Origin: Sarcomyxa edulis
Lineage: Eukaryota; Basidiomycota; Agaricomycetes; Agaricales; Mycenaceae
Direction of reading: 5' to 3'
DNA length: 64,000 nt
NCBI GenBank assembly: GCA_009761415.1
Contig: QUOL01000003.1
Coordinates: forward strand, 1,612,001-1,676,000
How positions within the stretch are numbered: position 1 is the first letter of the stretch; every line of letters begins with the position of its first letter. A program made the translations under genes and the position numbers. Below the pieces are notes generated by a model. That model was not told where the DNA came from and did not search any database. It worked only from the letters and a program-made list of their open reading frames with translations. Below, one piece after another: positions 12,149 to 21,900 of this stretch.

Positions 12149-12458
12149 GATTTAGGACGAGTCTAGGATGACTTTAGTGGATAATAGCGATAAATCTAAA
12201 TAAAAGAAAAGAAAGGATGTCAAGGTGTTCTAGCAGAATACCATGGAGAGCCAGAGACTCTTTGGGTGTTGGGCCAAAGCTGAAGCGCTGAAGCAAGAGA
12301 GCAGCCGATTTAGCGAGGCGGCACTCGACCGACCAGGCGGACACTCGGACTCGGACTCGGAGTCGGGAGGACGGCTTCGTCCGGTGGCTGATCATTTTAC
12401 TACATTTACAGCTAACTACTATAAGCTTGAACCTAGGATCCCTTCTCGCTGCTCGCAA
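12149..12458. other. intergenic, PAQR promoter side
   Basis: About 310 bp between the PAQR start and the short-chain dehydrogenase stop. It contains a short hexamer-like run of ACTCGG units around 12340-12365. Open frames here are shadows or chance. Confidence 0.45.
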
Positions 12459-13618
12459 TTACCATGCACATTGTCCGCCATCTACAACAATACTACACCA
12501 ACAATGTCAGCTAGGTTCGGACTCGGAACAACGCCGAGACTTACTCGCTACCGGTGCAGAACGTGCTACCGTCTCCTGCGAGCCACAAGATGGCTCCACG
12601 GAGCTCGTCAGGGCGGCCAAGACGGCCAAGAGGGTTCTGCGCGTTCCAAGCTTTCATTAGCTCCGGCTGCGGCTCGAGGAATGCACGGGTCATTCTGAAG
12701 GAACGTGTTTTAATGAAAGTACGTCGATCCCGGAGCAAATGCAGACTCACGCGGTGTAGATATAACCTGGGCTGATGGTGTTGACCCTGATACCCAAAGG
12801 TCCGAGCTCACAGGCCATGGACCGAGCCATCTGGAGGACAGCGGATTTGGAGCTGTTGTAGGCTACCCAGTGCTGGCCCTATAGAGCGATGTCAAATATG
12901 GTGTCAAGAATACGTGGGATACAACGCACTGGATTGGTAATACTTCCACTCATGGATCCAGTCAAGATAATGGACCCCTTGATGCCCAATTTCTTCATCT
13001 GGCGGCCCGCAGCCTGTGCAGTGAATAGAACGCCGTTGACGTTAACGTCATAGAGCTAAGTATGGGACGTGAGTAGATAACTCTGATACATCAAGACGCA
13101 ACTGCTGACCTTTTGGAACTGAGCAGCAGGGTATTCCAAACATTCTGCACCGTTCAGAATGCCCGCGTTTGCATGGCAAACATCGATCCTACCCTCTTTC
13201 TCGACGATGTATTCTGCAAGTTTCCACATCTTCTCCTGGTTGGTGACATCCCCGCTGAGGTACTCCAACTTGCCTTTGTCGCCATTCGCTGTACCCCCTT
13301 GCTCCAAGGAGATAGACGGCAAGCTAGCAGCATACTTCTGAACGGCTAGCCATTCCGCGTCGGGCTCTGATGCGATGTCAATACAATAGACGGTGGCGCC
13401 GGCCTCAGCCAGAGCTAGTGCGGTTTCTGCAATAGAAACGTTGGTACTGATAAGACAACGAATACGGTGCGTGGCTTACCGAGACCGATTCCACGCAGGC
13501 CTCCGGTGACCATAGCCACGCGACCAACGAGGGAATATTGGGCAAAGACAGTTCGTCTTGGGGTAGCGGCTGAAAGAGCGGCTGCTACACCAACATTAAC
13601 TTCGATTTGAGTAGACAT
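12459..13618 (-). CDS. classical short-chain dehydrogenase/reductase (sorbose/xylulose reductase-like)
   Basis: Predicted NADP(H)-dependent polyol or ketose oxidoreductase of the classical SDR family; exact substrate not determined. The ATG is at 13618. Exon 1 ends GLRGIGL and joins to ETALALAEAGATVYCID, giving the TGGxxGIG cofactor motif. Then come LEYLSGDVTNQ (Asp contacting adenine), HANAGI (the usual NNAG has His first), SIILTGSMSG with the catalytic Ser, and AYNSSKSAV with catalytic Y-x3-K, followed by LGPLGIRVNTISPGYI. The last exon is tiny: after a GTAAGT donor it reads DIVVDGGQCAW and stops at 12459-12461, completing the usual VDGG tail. Length about 310 residues. A TATA-like repeat lies 41-51 bp upstream of the ATG. 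Confidence 0.88.
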
Positions 13619-13658
13619 GCTTGTACGGTATGTGTCTAGGATTTCGTGGGTCTTACGG

Positions 13659-13669
13659 TATATATATAT
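13659..13669 (-). promoter_or_regulatory. TATA box of the short-chain dehydrogenase
   Basis: A TATATATATA run on the minus strand 41-51 bp upstream of the ATG at 13618. Position fits a core promoter with a very short leader. It could also be a chance AT run. Confidence 0.4.
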
Positions 13670-14103
13670 GCATTACGGGTCGATATCACTGTTGGACCCA
13701 AATTAATCTGTTATTCAGGTTCGTCTGAAGTCATACGCACTGGTCATGTACACGCTAGCGTGGTTTCAGAACGGATGGATCATGGGCGGCCCGCATTACT
13801 CTAAGCTTGAAAGACACTTCTTGGTCACTTGCTGCATGTCTGCAGACATCAGTGAGACATGACTGACCAAGTTTGGGATGAAGTTGATGAATTTACGTAG
13901 ATTTGAGTCTAGACCCTAAGGCCTCTGGTATACATGTGCAATTAACCGAATCGAGCCACGCGAGGCCACGCGTCGGACGTTCACAAGTCCATCCATCCCG
14001 TGAAGACGGAGTCTTGGAACATCCGCACATCTTATTCCCATGAAGGTAGACGATCTCGACGAGCATGTGAACTCAGAGATGTTGGGCAAAGCATCATATC
14101 TAG
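13670..14103. other. intergenic, no gene seen
   Basis: About 430 bp between the SDR promoter and the left inverted repeat arm. No open frame with family features; nothing repeated elsewhere in the window that I can see. Confidence 0.4.
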
Positions 14104-14786
14104 TGTACCGTGCACGAGGTGTATCAGGCAGGATTTTGATTTCGGAATTAAATTTTTACACAAAATGTTAAGTCTCCGATCAATTACGGCTGATATCTAT
14201 TACATAATAAGCAACTCAGGGTAAATCTCCGGTGATCTCGGCGACTTTCTGAACCTTCGTGCTCACTGTTCGAGACAGCGAGCACGCGTATCCCCTCATT
14301 CTACTGCTATTCTGCCCACTTTTTACTGTATAATGTCTTTATATTTACTTGTAGTTTATTATCAAGAATATATTTCGCTCTGAGAGGCTCTCAGAAGGCA
14401 GTTAAATGGATATCTATTATTACTGACAAGAAGATATAGTACTCTGCATTGGAGAGGGTAGGGGAAGATCTGAAGCAGTATAGGGGTAGGGGGATGTGAT
14501 ATGTACATGGGGAAATAGATATATGAGGTCCTGTATATCAGGAGAAGGAGGGAAGCGGACATATGTCCATTCCTGGGGGCAATATCCCTTCCTACTAATC
14601 TCTGTGGAGATATGTGTACTAATGTGGGGATATGCTATAGAAACATGCCTAGAGGTAGGGTAACAAGAGAGAAGGGAATAGAACCAGTGGTGCGGAGTAA
14701 ATTTGATATTTTGAGGGAGGAGGAAATGAGGAGACCCACCAGGGTGTTCCAAGCCACACCTAGGTTCAAATCATCTATAGAGCGTC
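14104..14786 (+). repeat. left arm of a ~0.68 kb inverted repeat pair
   Basis: Starting TGTACCGTGCACGAGG, this segment matches the reverse complement of 17250-17933 along its length, by eye about 80-85 percent identical with small indels. Shared landmarks are GTATCAGGCAGGATTTTGAT, TAAGCAACTCAGGGTAAAT, AGAAGGCAGTTAAATGGATA, CAATATCCCTTCCTACTAAT and GGGTGTTCCAAGCCACACCT. The outer ends do not show an obvious target duplication. Most likely two old copies of one mobile element lying in opposite orientation; its class is not clear because no transposase is visible. The copia LTR at 14787 is inserted at its inner end. Confidence 0.8.
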
Positions 14787-15114
14787 TGTTGATAAGTAAC
14801 TCAGTTGTGCGGTCAGAAGGAAACAACTACTTGTATTATCCACCTGTTGATAAGTAACTATAGGTGGGATCGGAATAAGTAAAATAGAGTAAGAGTAAAG
14901 TAAGGTACTTGCCTCAGTTGTGCAGTCAGAAGGAAACAACTGAGGCATCGGAAAATAATCGTAGAGTGTATATAGTATGGGGAATGAATAAAGGGGTAGA
15001 AAGATCGGCCCACGATGGGCCCAGATGGGATGGATGGAACGTCCGAAACAGGAATGTGTGATCAATGTATCAAAGTAGAAAAGAAACATACATATTAGAG
15101 AGTCTATACCAACA
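14787..15114 (-). repeat. LTR (3') of the decayed copia element
   Basis: A 328 bp LTR with inverted termini TGTTG...CAACA on the plus strand. Reading with the element (minus strand) it begins TGTTGGTATAG directly after a purine run CTGGGGGAG, which is the polypurine tract, and the pol stop codon TAG lies inside its first bases. It contains duplicated sub-repeats: TGTTGATAAGTAACT at 14787 and 14845, and a ~27 bp unit containing GTCAGAAGGAAACAACT at 14800 and 14913. A 34 bp palindrome at 14912-14945 has 10 bp arms CCTCAGTTGT/ACAACTGAGG. No matching 5' LTR is visible at the other end of the element, so that end is deleted or rearranged. Confidence 0.75.
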
Positions 15115-16914
15115 CTCCCCCAGACTCGATATCATCTCTCATCAATCCTAACGCACGGACAAACTTCTCGTGAGTAGCACAGGGCAAGGGTTTGGTCAGG
15201 ATGTCGGCGAGGTTCTCGGTAGTAGGGACATGTTTAACTTCAATTTTCTTGTTGTGCACGAGTTCGCGGATGTAGTGGTGATGAATATCAATATGCTTGA
15301 CTCCAGCGTGATGTCCGGTGTTCTTCGTAAGTGCCATAGCACTCTGGTTGTTGCATAGTATCAACGCCGGCCCTTTCTGTGGCTGTCCGCATTCGTCCAA
15401 ATGAGAATAAGTCCAAAAGAATAAGTCCAAACGGCTTGTTGTGCTCCTTGTGTCAAGCCCATGAGCTCGGCCTCGGTTGTGGATAACACGACAGTTGATT
15501 GTCATTTGGAGTTCCAGGAGGTAGGTCCACCAGCCATCATGAAAATGTAGCCTGAGGTCGATTGACGAGTATCCAGATCACCACCGTAGTCAGCGTCGAC
15601 ATAGCCAATGGGTTTGAGCCCGTCTTTTGTACCGTGAGTATATGTGATTTTATAGTCCATGGTTGCCTTGATATATCCCATGACATAGAGGATGGCCAAC
15701 CAATGGGCTTTACCAGGGTTTGCGTGGAAACGACTGAGTAGGTCGACGGCGAAAGAAAGATTGGGGCGAGCCGCGACCTGAGCCCACATGGTGGTACCGA
15801 GTATCTTGCGATAAGGTTTGTCCACCATGTATTCGTGCTCCTCGTCGGTGGAAAGACACTGGGATTTGGTGAGTTCAATGCTGACAGGGAGTGGGGTATG
15901 TCTGGGATTGCAATCGGTTAGTCCATATCGTTCGAGAGCGCGTTCATAGAAGGATCACATGGAGAGGCTGATTGTGCCGGCGTCGGTGTCTTGCTCAATA
16001 GTGATGCCTAGGATCAAGTTGCATTTGCCAAGGTCCTTGATCTCGTAGCAGCTAGCAAGCTCGTCTTTGGCCTTCTGGGCACCCTCGTCAGTAGTAGAGG
16101 TACCGACAACATCGCCATTGTAAGTGCTAGTCATTGTGAGCTCACCATTGACCTCCCTAGTCCTCACGCATGGGTCGGCTCGTGAGCGATAATACCCTAT
16201 CATAACTCGTGTCCAGCTTCTCCCACCACTCGTGCCCTCCTTGCATCATCCCATAGAGTGCAAAGTCCAAAATGCACACCATCCCTTCCTTCCCTGCATC
16301 AACAAACCCCTCTGGCTGCTCCATGTAAACCAATTCCTTCATCACGCTGTTGAGGTATGCCAAAACGGAGTCGATTTGCCAGGTTTTGAGCTTGAGTTCG
16401 CAGGAGATCACCATGGACATTTGAAGGGATTCGAGCCAAACAACAGACGCGTAGGTCTCATGATAATCAACGCCTTCGACCTGGGTGAAGCCCTTTGCAA
16501 CAAATTGCGCCTTTTGTCTGGTGATATTGCCTTAGGTGTCGTATTTGTTGGTGTAAGTCCATCGATTCTTGACTACGTTGACACCTGCGGGACGGTTGAC
16601 AAGATGCCAGACTCCTCTGTCTTTCATCAACTGCATCTCCACCTCCATTGGCTCCTTCCAAAGGTTGGGGGATTTGATAGCTTCTCAGTAAGACTGATGA
16701 GGAGGGGAGCGCTAGTGGGTGCTTCAGCTGGAATTGTGAACAGATCGCTGTACTCATCTATTTCCCCCACAGCTGGTAGCGTCCTACAACCGATACCCTC
16801 ATCGAATATCACGTCGCGTGCCTTGGTGATCCGACCAGTGGACGTATTGTAAAGGTGATATGCTCTGCAACCAAAATATCCGACCAGGACATACTTCACC
16901 GACCTACTATTCAT
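15104..16914 (-). pseudogene. decayed Ty1/copia polyprotein (integrase end, RT, RNase H)
   Basis: Remnant of a copia Gag-Pol read on the minus strand from 16914 to the stop at 15104. Order: integrase C-terminal piece (SRSVKYVLVGYFG), reverse transcriptase pieces (WQIDSVLAYLNS, YMEQPEGFVDAGKEG, ALYGMMQGGHEWWEKL, then GDVVGTSTTDEGAQKAKDEL), and RNase H (DADYGGDLDTRQSTSGYIF, NQSAMALTKN, KHIDIHHHYIREL, ADILTKPLP). Gag, protease and the integrase core are missing. The reading frame is broken at least four times (near 16630-16760, 16420-16470, 16160-16200 and 15900), with a stop near 15502. The RT catalytic pair reads N-G-D instead of x-D-D. A 14 bp tandem duplication (AGAATAAGTCCAAA twice) at about 15403-15432 adds to the decay. 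Not functional; a different family from the intact element at 18700. Confidence 0.88.
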
Positions 16915-17249
16915 TATTGGAGTGAGAGTTGGTGTGTGTGCTGCTACGCGCCACCCAAGTGTTGACTACTGTTTGTACTACTCCGTAGATAGTCGTGCGT
17001 AGTCGGAACACCTGTTCCTCACGTGTTTGTCCCCAAGCAATCTATTTGCTTATAACCTAACTATCGAGCCTACAAGACTCGAAGGTCTTCACACCTCCGC
17101 GCCAATCTCACTTCCAGCTCCCGTCGACCGGTTGTTCCCTTGGCTGGACCTGTCCTAGATCATACCAGGGTCCCAGGCACCTCTTCTCATCCTGCCCCTC
17201 CCACCCCTTCCAGAGACAAACCGAGGTGCTCCCCCATCTATGTCAATTC
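16915..17249. other. transposon-region filler between copia remnant and right arm
   Basis: About 335 bp upstream of the truncated pol remnant. It shows no LTR match to 14787-15114. It may be leader sequence of the decayed element or the inner continuation of the inverted-repeat element. No gene seen. Confidence 0.4.
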
Positions 17250-17933
17250 TCTATAGATGTTCTATAAAGAATTTGGACATAGGTGTGGCTTGGAACACCC
17301 TGGTGAGTCTCCTCATTTCCTCCTCCCTCAAAATGTCAAATTCACTCCACATCACTGGTTCAATTCCCTTCCCCCTTGTCACCATACCTTCAGGGATGAC
17401 TTTATACCATGTCCCCATCCTTGTGCACATCTCTCCGTCTTCAAAGATTAGTAGGAAGGGATATTGCCCCCAGGAGTGAACATTTTCGCTTTCCCCCTCC
17501 CCCTGGTACTTAGGACCTTATATATTTGTTTCCCCATGTAAACATCATTATCCTCTACCACTATACCGCTTCAGATCTCCCCCTACTGTCTCCAATGTAG
17601 AGTAATATATTTTCTTGTCAATAATCATATATATCCATTTAACTGCCTTCTGAGAGCCTCACAGAGCGAAATATATCCTTGATAATACACTACAAGTGCA
17701 TGTGAAGGTATTATACAGAAGAAACTACGCAGAAAGGTAGAGGAAGGAGGGGATATGTGTGCTCGCTGTCTCGAACAGTGAGCTCGAAGGTTCGGAAATT
17801 CACCGGATATTTACCCTGAGTTGCTTATTATGTAATTGATATCAGCCGCAATTGATCGGACACTTAACATATTGTGTAAGAAATTAAATTCGAAATCAAA
17901 ATCCTGCCTGATACACCTCGTGCACGGTACAGT
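17250..17933 (-). repeat. right arm of the ~0.68 kb inverted repeat pair
   Basis: Reverse-complement counterpart of 14104-14786. Outer end reads ...CTCGTGCACGGTACA at 17933, mirroring TGTACCGTGCACGAG at 14104. The two arms differ by many substitutions and small indels, so they are old. The inner end continues beyond the homology (TATAGAGAATTGACATAG), where the left copy is cut by the LTR. Confidence 0.8.
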
Positions 17934-18694
17934 GCCCGCCGCGACTTCTCCGCAACTGGATAACCGTAAAAGTTGCCGAAAACTCAAAACTTGAACTACA
18001 TTTTCGCAACATTTTATTTTGACTCAGAACTTTGTCAATATGCTTAGATACATAAGAGGGACCTACGGTGTGCACCGCTAAACATTTGGTCAAGTTTGAA
18101 AATTTTGGTCCCTCCGAAAAAATGAACATTGCTTTGTAATCATCCATATATGGTAGTCGTGTCCAAATCGGGAAGACGATAAGATAAGATAAGGCTCAGA
18201 CACAACACATCTGAGCCATTCGTATCACACGATTTGCACTGATGTACACAGCTGGTATGTAACGTGAAGCTCTCAAAACGTTCTGCCCATCATCTTAGAA
18301 GACTTCCGCGGCTTGGAAGATGCCATTTCCCCCACAGATCATCCTGTACTGTCCGAGGGCAGCTTGAGTCGAGGAACTCGGCATGAATTTTGCTGTTATT
18401 GGTGATCACCGAAGCAGGAATAATGAAAAATGAAGCCTAGGAGGTGAAGGGTTTGCGAAATACTGGCGAGCTGGTCCAGGGCATTTGAATTTGCATATCT
18501 GCCGCCCAGGGAAGTTTGCCGGAGGGGTGTAGTCACGGAATCTGAGTCGGTCACTATGGGAAAGACTCAGGTATGAGCGAAAATGATTTTTTCATGCACC
18601 TGGAGGTACGTTGCGTCGCTGAGATCGTGCAAAACTCATGTCAAGATGATTATTTTTTCCTGGTCCTGGGCCAAAAAAGTGAACACCGTGAGAA
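17934..18694. other. intergenic between transposon remnants, no gene seen
   Basis: About 760 bp. A minus-strand open frame of 83 codons (17896-18147) overlaps the repeat arm and has no family features. It ends at the target site duplication of the intact copia element. Confidence 0.4.
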
Positions 18695-18699
18695 CTAAT

Positions 18700-18985
18700 T
18701 ATTGAGGTAGACGTTGTAGGATCAAGCGAGTCTGTCGGCGTCGGGTCACGGGTCACGTCACACATAGCGGATCAATCCCCGTTCGTGTCCGAAACACTTC
18801 AGTGCTTTAATATCACTGAGGTGTAAGTCCTTACGATTACTCTACTAGTTTTCTCATCTAACATACCATTAGTTTCTTTCCTTTATTCTTAGGTATATAT
18901 ATATCTACTACAGTGCTTTAATATCACTGAGGTTTTCTTTCCTTTATTCTTAGTCTCTTCGGAATCTCGCATTCTCAATTCCATA
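18700..18985 (+). repeat. 5' LTR of the intact copia element
   Basis: 286 bp, TATTGAGG...TTCCATA. The termini judged from the target duplication are TA...TA rather than the common TG...CA. It carries a TATATATATAT run at about 18893-18903 suitable as promoter TATA. The unit AGTGCTTTAATATCACTGAGG occurs twice (18801-18821 and 18912-18932), as does TTTCTTTCCTTTATTCTTAG. The first copy lies in a near-palindrome spoiled here by T at 18798. Confidence 0.95.
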
Positions 18986-18999
18986 GGTTATGGGCCCTG
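18986..18999 (+). promoter_or_regulatory. primer binding site, internal initiator-tRNA-Met type
   Basis: GGTTATGGGCCCTG directly follows the 5' LTR. Its reverse complement, CAGGGCCCATAACC, matches the anticodon stem and loop of eukaryotic initiator tRNA-Met (loop CCCAUAA with anticodon CAU). This is the half-tRNA type of priming known from Drosophila copia, where an internal tRNA fragment rather than the 3' CCA end is used. The ATG of the Gag-Pol frame lies inside this site. Confidence 0.8.
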
Positions 19000-21900
19000 G
19001 TACCTACGACACTATGTCCACAGCATCCTCTTCTCTCAAACTAGTCAACCTACCTAAACTCAAGGAGGACAGCTCCAATTGGATCACCTACAAGGAGCGG
19101 ATCCTCAACACATTGACTTTGAAGAGTCTCGCTCGACACGTCACCGGTAGCGCTCGGAAGGCCGTCGAGATCGAGGAACGCGATGACGGAAAGTGGTACG
19201 TTCCCAAGACCACTTCTCCTCTCGACGAAGCCCAGATCGAAGAGTACGAAGAAAAGTTGGATAAATGGAGACAGAAGGAGGCGTCGGTCCGCGAGGTCAT
19301 CTACGAGACCGTTAGTCACTCGATGTTCTTACTTATCAAGAACAAACCGACCGCGGCCGCACTCTGGAAGAAACTCGTATCCATCAATGAAGGAAAAGGT
19401 GATATGATTCAGATGAACACACTCACCAAGATGCAGCAGATGCGCTGCCCGGAGGGAGGCAACATCCGAGTTCACATCTCTCGGATGACCGAACTCTATG
19501 AGGAGCTCGCCGGAATGGGTGCTCCACTTACCGACGTACAATTTTCCACCTACATTCGCGCCTCATTACCCCCATCCTACCACTCCTTACTCACCTCCAT
19601 CAACGCCACCTCTCGAATCACCGGAAAAGCGATTTCGAGCAGCGCCCTGATCCAAGAGATCTACGAGGCAGCTGACGACGCTACCGTAACGAAATCGAAC
19701 GCTGAACAGGAGGGAAACTCGGCCCTAGCCGCGTTTAAAGGGAAGGGAAAAGGAAAAGGTCGAGGGGGAGAGTCCAAGTCAAAAGGGGAGAAGTACTGTT
19801 CAGTCTGCAAGAAAAAGGGTTATCATACCAAGGAGGATTGTTGGGCTAAAGGAGGAGGAAAGGAGGGTCAGGCTCCGGAATGGTACTTGAAGAAGAAAGG
19901 GGAGGATACCTCCGCCAAAGCGAATATCGCGGTCGATGAACACGACATCGCCTTCTTCCTAGACCTCGGAGCTCAGGACGACGATCTCGATAATGTCGCT
20001 CTTGTCATTACCTCTGATTTCCAATCCGCCGCCCTCACCGCACCGAAAACGTCGAACGGCGTCATCCTCGATAGTGGTGCTAGTCGTCACTTTACTGGGG
20101 ATAGATCGAGTATGGTGAATTTCGTCGAAATCCCGGGTTCACCAGTACGCGCCGCCGACGGTCGCACCTTCAGCGCGACAGGTCGCGGAGACGTCCAAAC
20201 CTTTCTTCCTATGGGTGACAGAGTCAAACCAACTCCAGTTACCATCCGAAACGTCTATTACTCACCTCAAATGGCGTTCACCCTTGTTTCCGTCAGCCGA
20301 ATGGACCGAGCGAAGTTCATTCTCCATATCGAGGATGGAATCTGTGAAATCAGAACTCCTAAACCAAATTCTCGAGTTATCGGAAGGATCCCTGAAAGCA
20401 GAGGACTTTACCGTATCAATTCTACACCCACTATTCCCGATCTCGTTTCCATCGCTAATGTCGCATCTAAAGTCATGTCCATATCGGAACTACACCGTAA
20501 AATGGGTCATGTAAACCACGACGACTTACGCAAAATGGTCACGGACGGATTAGTGGAAGGCATCGAGTTGGATATCGACTCGGAGCCCGAGTTTTGCTCG
20601 TCCTGCATTCAGGCAAAAGCGACTCGTAAACCCTTTCCAAGGCAGAGTGAGCACAACCACTCTTACCAGGCTTATGGAGAGAAGATCGTTACCGATCTCT
20701 GGGGGGCTGCTCAAGTCACCTCGTTAGGCGGTCACAACTACTTCGTCTGTTACCTGGATCTCTGGAGTCATGAGGAGAAGGCGTATTTTCTCCGTCTTAA
20801 ATCCGAGGCGTTCGAGACCTACAAAAAATACGAAGCCTGGGTCAAAGTCCAACGTAATTCAGTAATCAAAATCCTTGGTTCAGATCGAGGGGGAGAATTT
20901 ACCTCAAAAGAGTTCAACGACCATCTCGAGTACGCCGGAACGATTCGTCACCTAAACGTACACGACTCTTCGCAATCGAACGGAGCGTCCGAACGTGCGA
21001 ATAGGACCCACCTAGAATGCGCCCGAGCGATGCTATTTGCAGCCGGACTCCCGAAATATCTCTGGGCGGAAGCCATCGGCCACTCCATATGGATCCGGAA
21101 TCGAGCTCCCACACGCGCGATACCCGAGGCGATGACTCCCCACGAGAAGGCGACTGGTGAGAAGCCCGATTTGACGAACCTACTTGAGTGGGGGACGTCA
21201 GTTTGGGTCAAACAGCTAGATGTGAAGAAACTCGAACCTCGAGCTGCAGAAGGTCGTTTTGTGGGTTATGATGTGGAGTCCAAAGGGTACAGAGTATACT
21301 GGCCTAAAAAACGTTCTGTTACAGTGGAAAGGGACGTTTATTTCGATAGGAATGAAGTCCTAGAGCCTGGGACCACTCAGGTTGAGGGGGGGAAGGACTC
21401 AGATCTTTTTGATCCTAACCCTAGCACCCCGCCTGTTCCTGTGGCTCCAGAACCCGAAGTACTCCCTAAACGCGAGCCAGAGGAGCTAAAAAACGATGAA
21501 AAGGACTCACATACCTTGCCAGATCATCAAAACTCCGAAATTCCCAACACTGACAGCTCTCCTCCACCAGAACTTCCCCAAAACACCTCCAAACCCATTC
21601 CAACTCCCTCCATTCACTCAGAGGACTCAAACGTCGATAATAACGATCCTAAACCTTGCCTAGGACGAGGTCAACAAGCCAGGAAACCAGTTGGATACTA
21701 CAAGCAGCTGGTGGATGGGAAAATTGATCCGAGGGTTGCAGAGATGGCCGAAATGATGGATTTTGCTGGTGAAGCGGATTTTGAGGCTGAAGGACTTGAT
21801 GTAGAGGCCAGTGGGTGTCCAGGAAGTGCTGAGGACGAGTGGTTTGGAAAGGTGGTGGAATTCGCGCTGGTGGGAGAAGATGCAATGGAGCCGAGCAGTG

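Noticed and set aside
12335..12370. ACTCGG-type short repeat, with a similar run near 57895
   Set aside because: Only a few units each and no shared flanks; likely chance low-complexity sequence.
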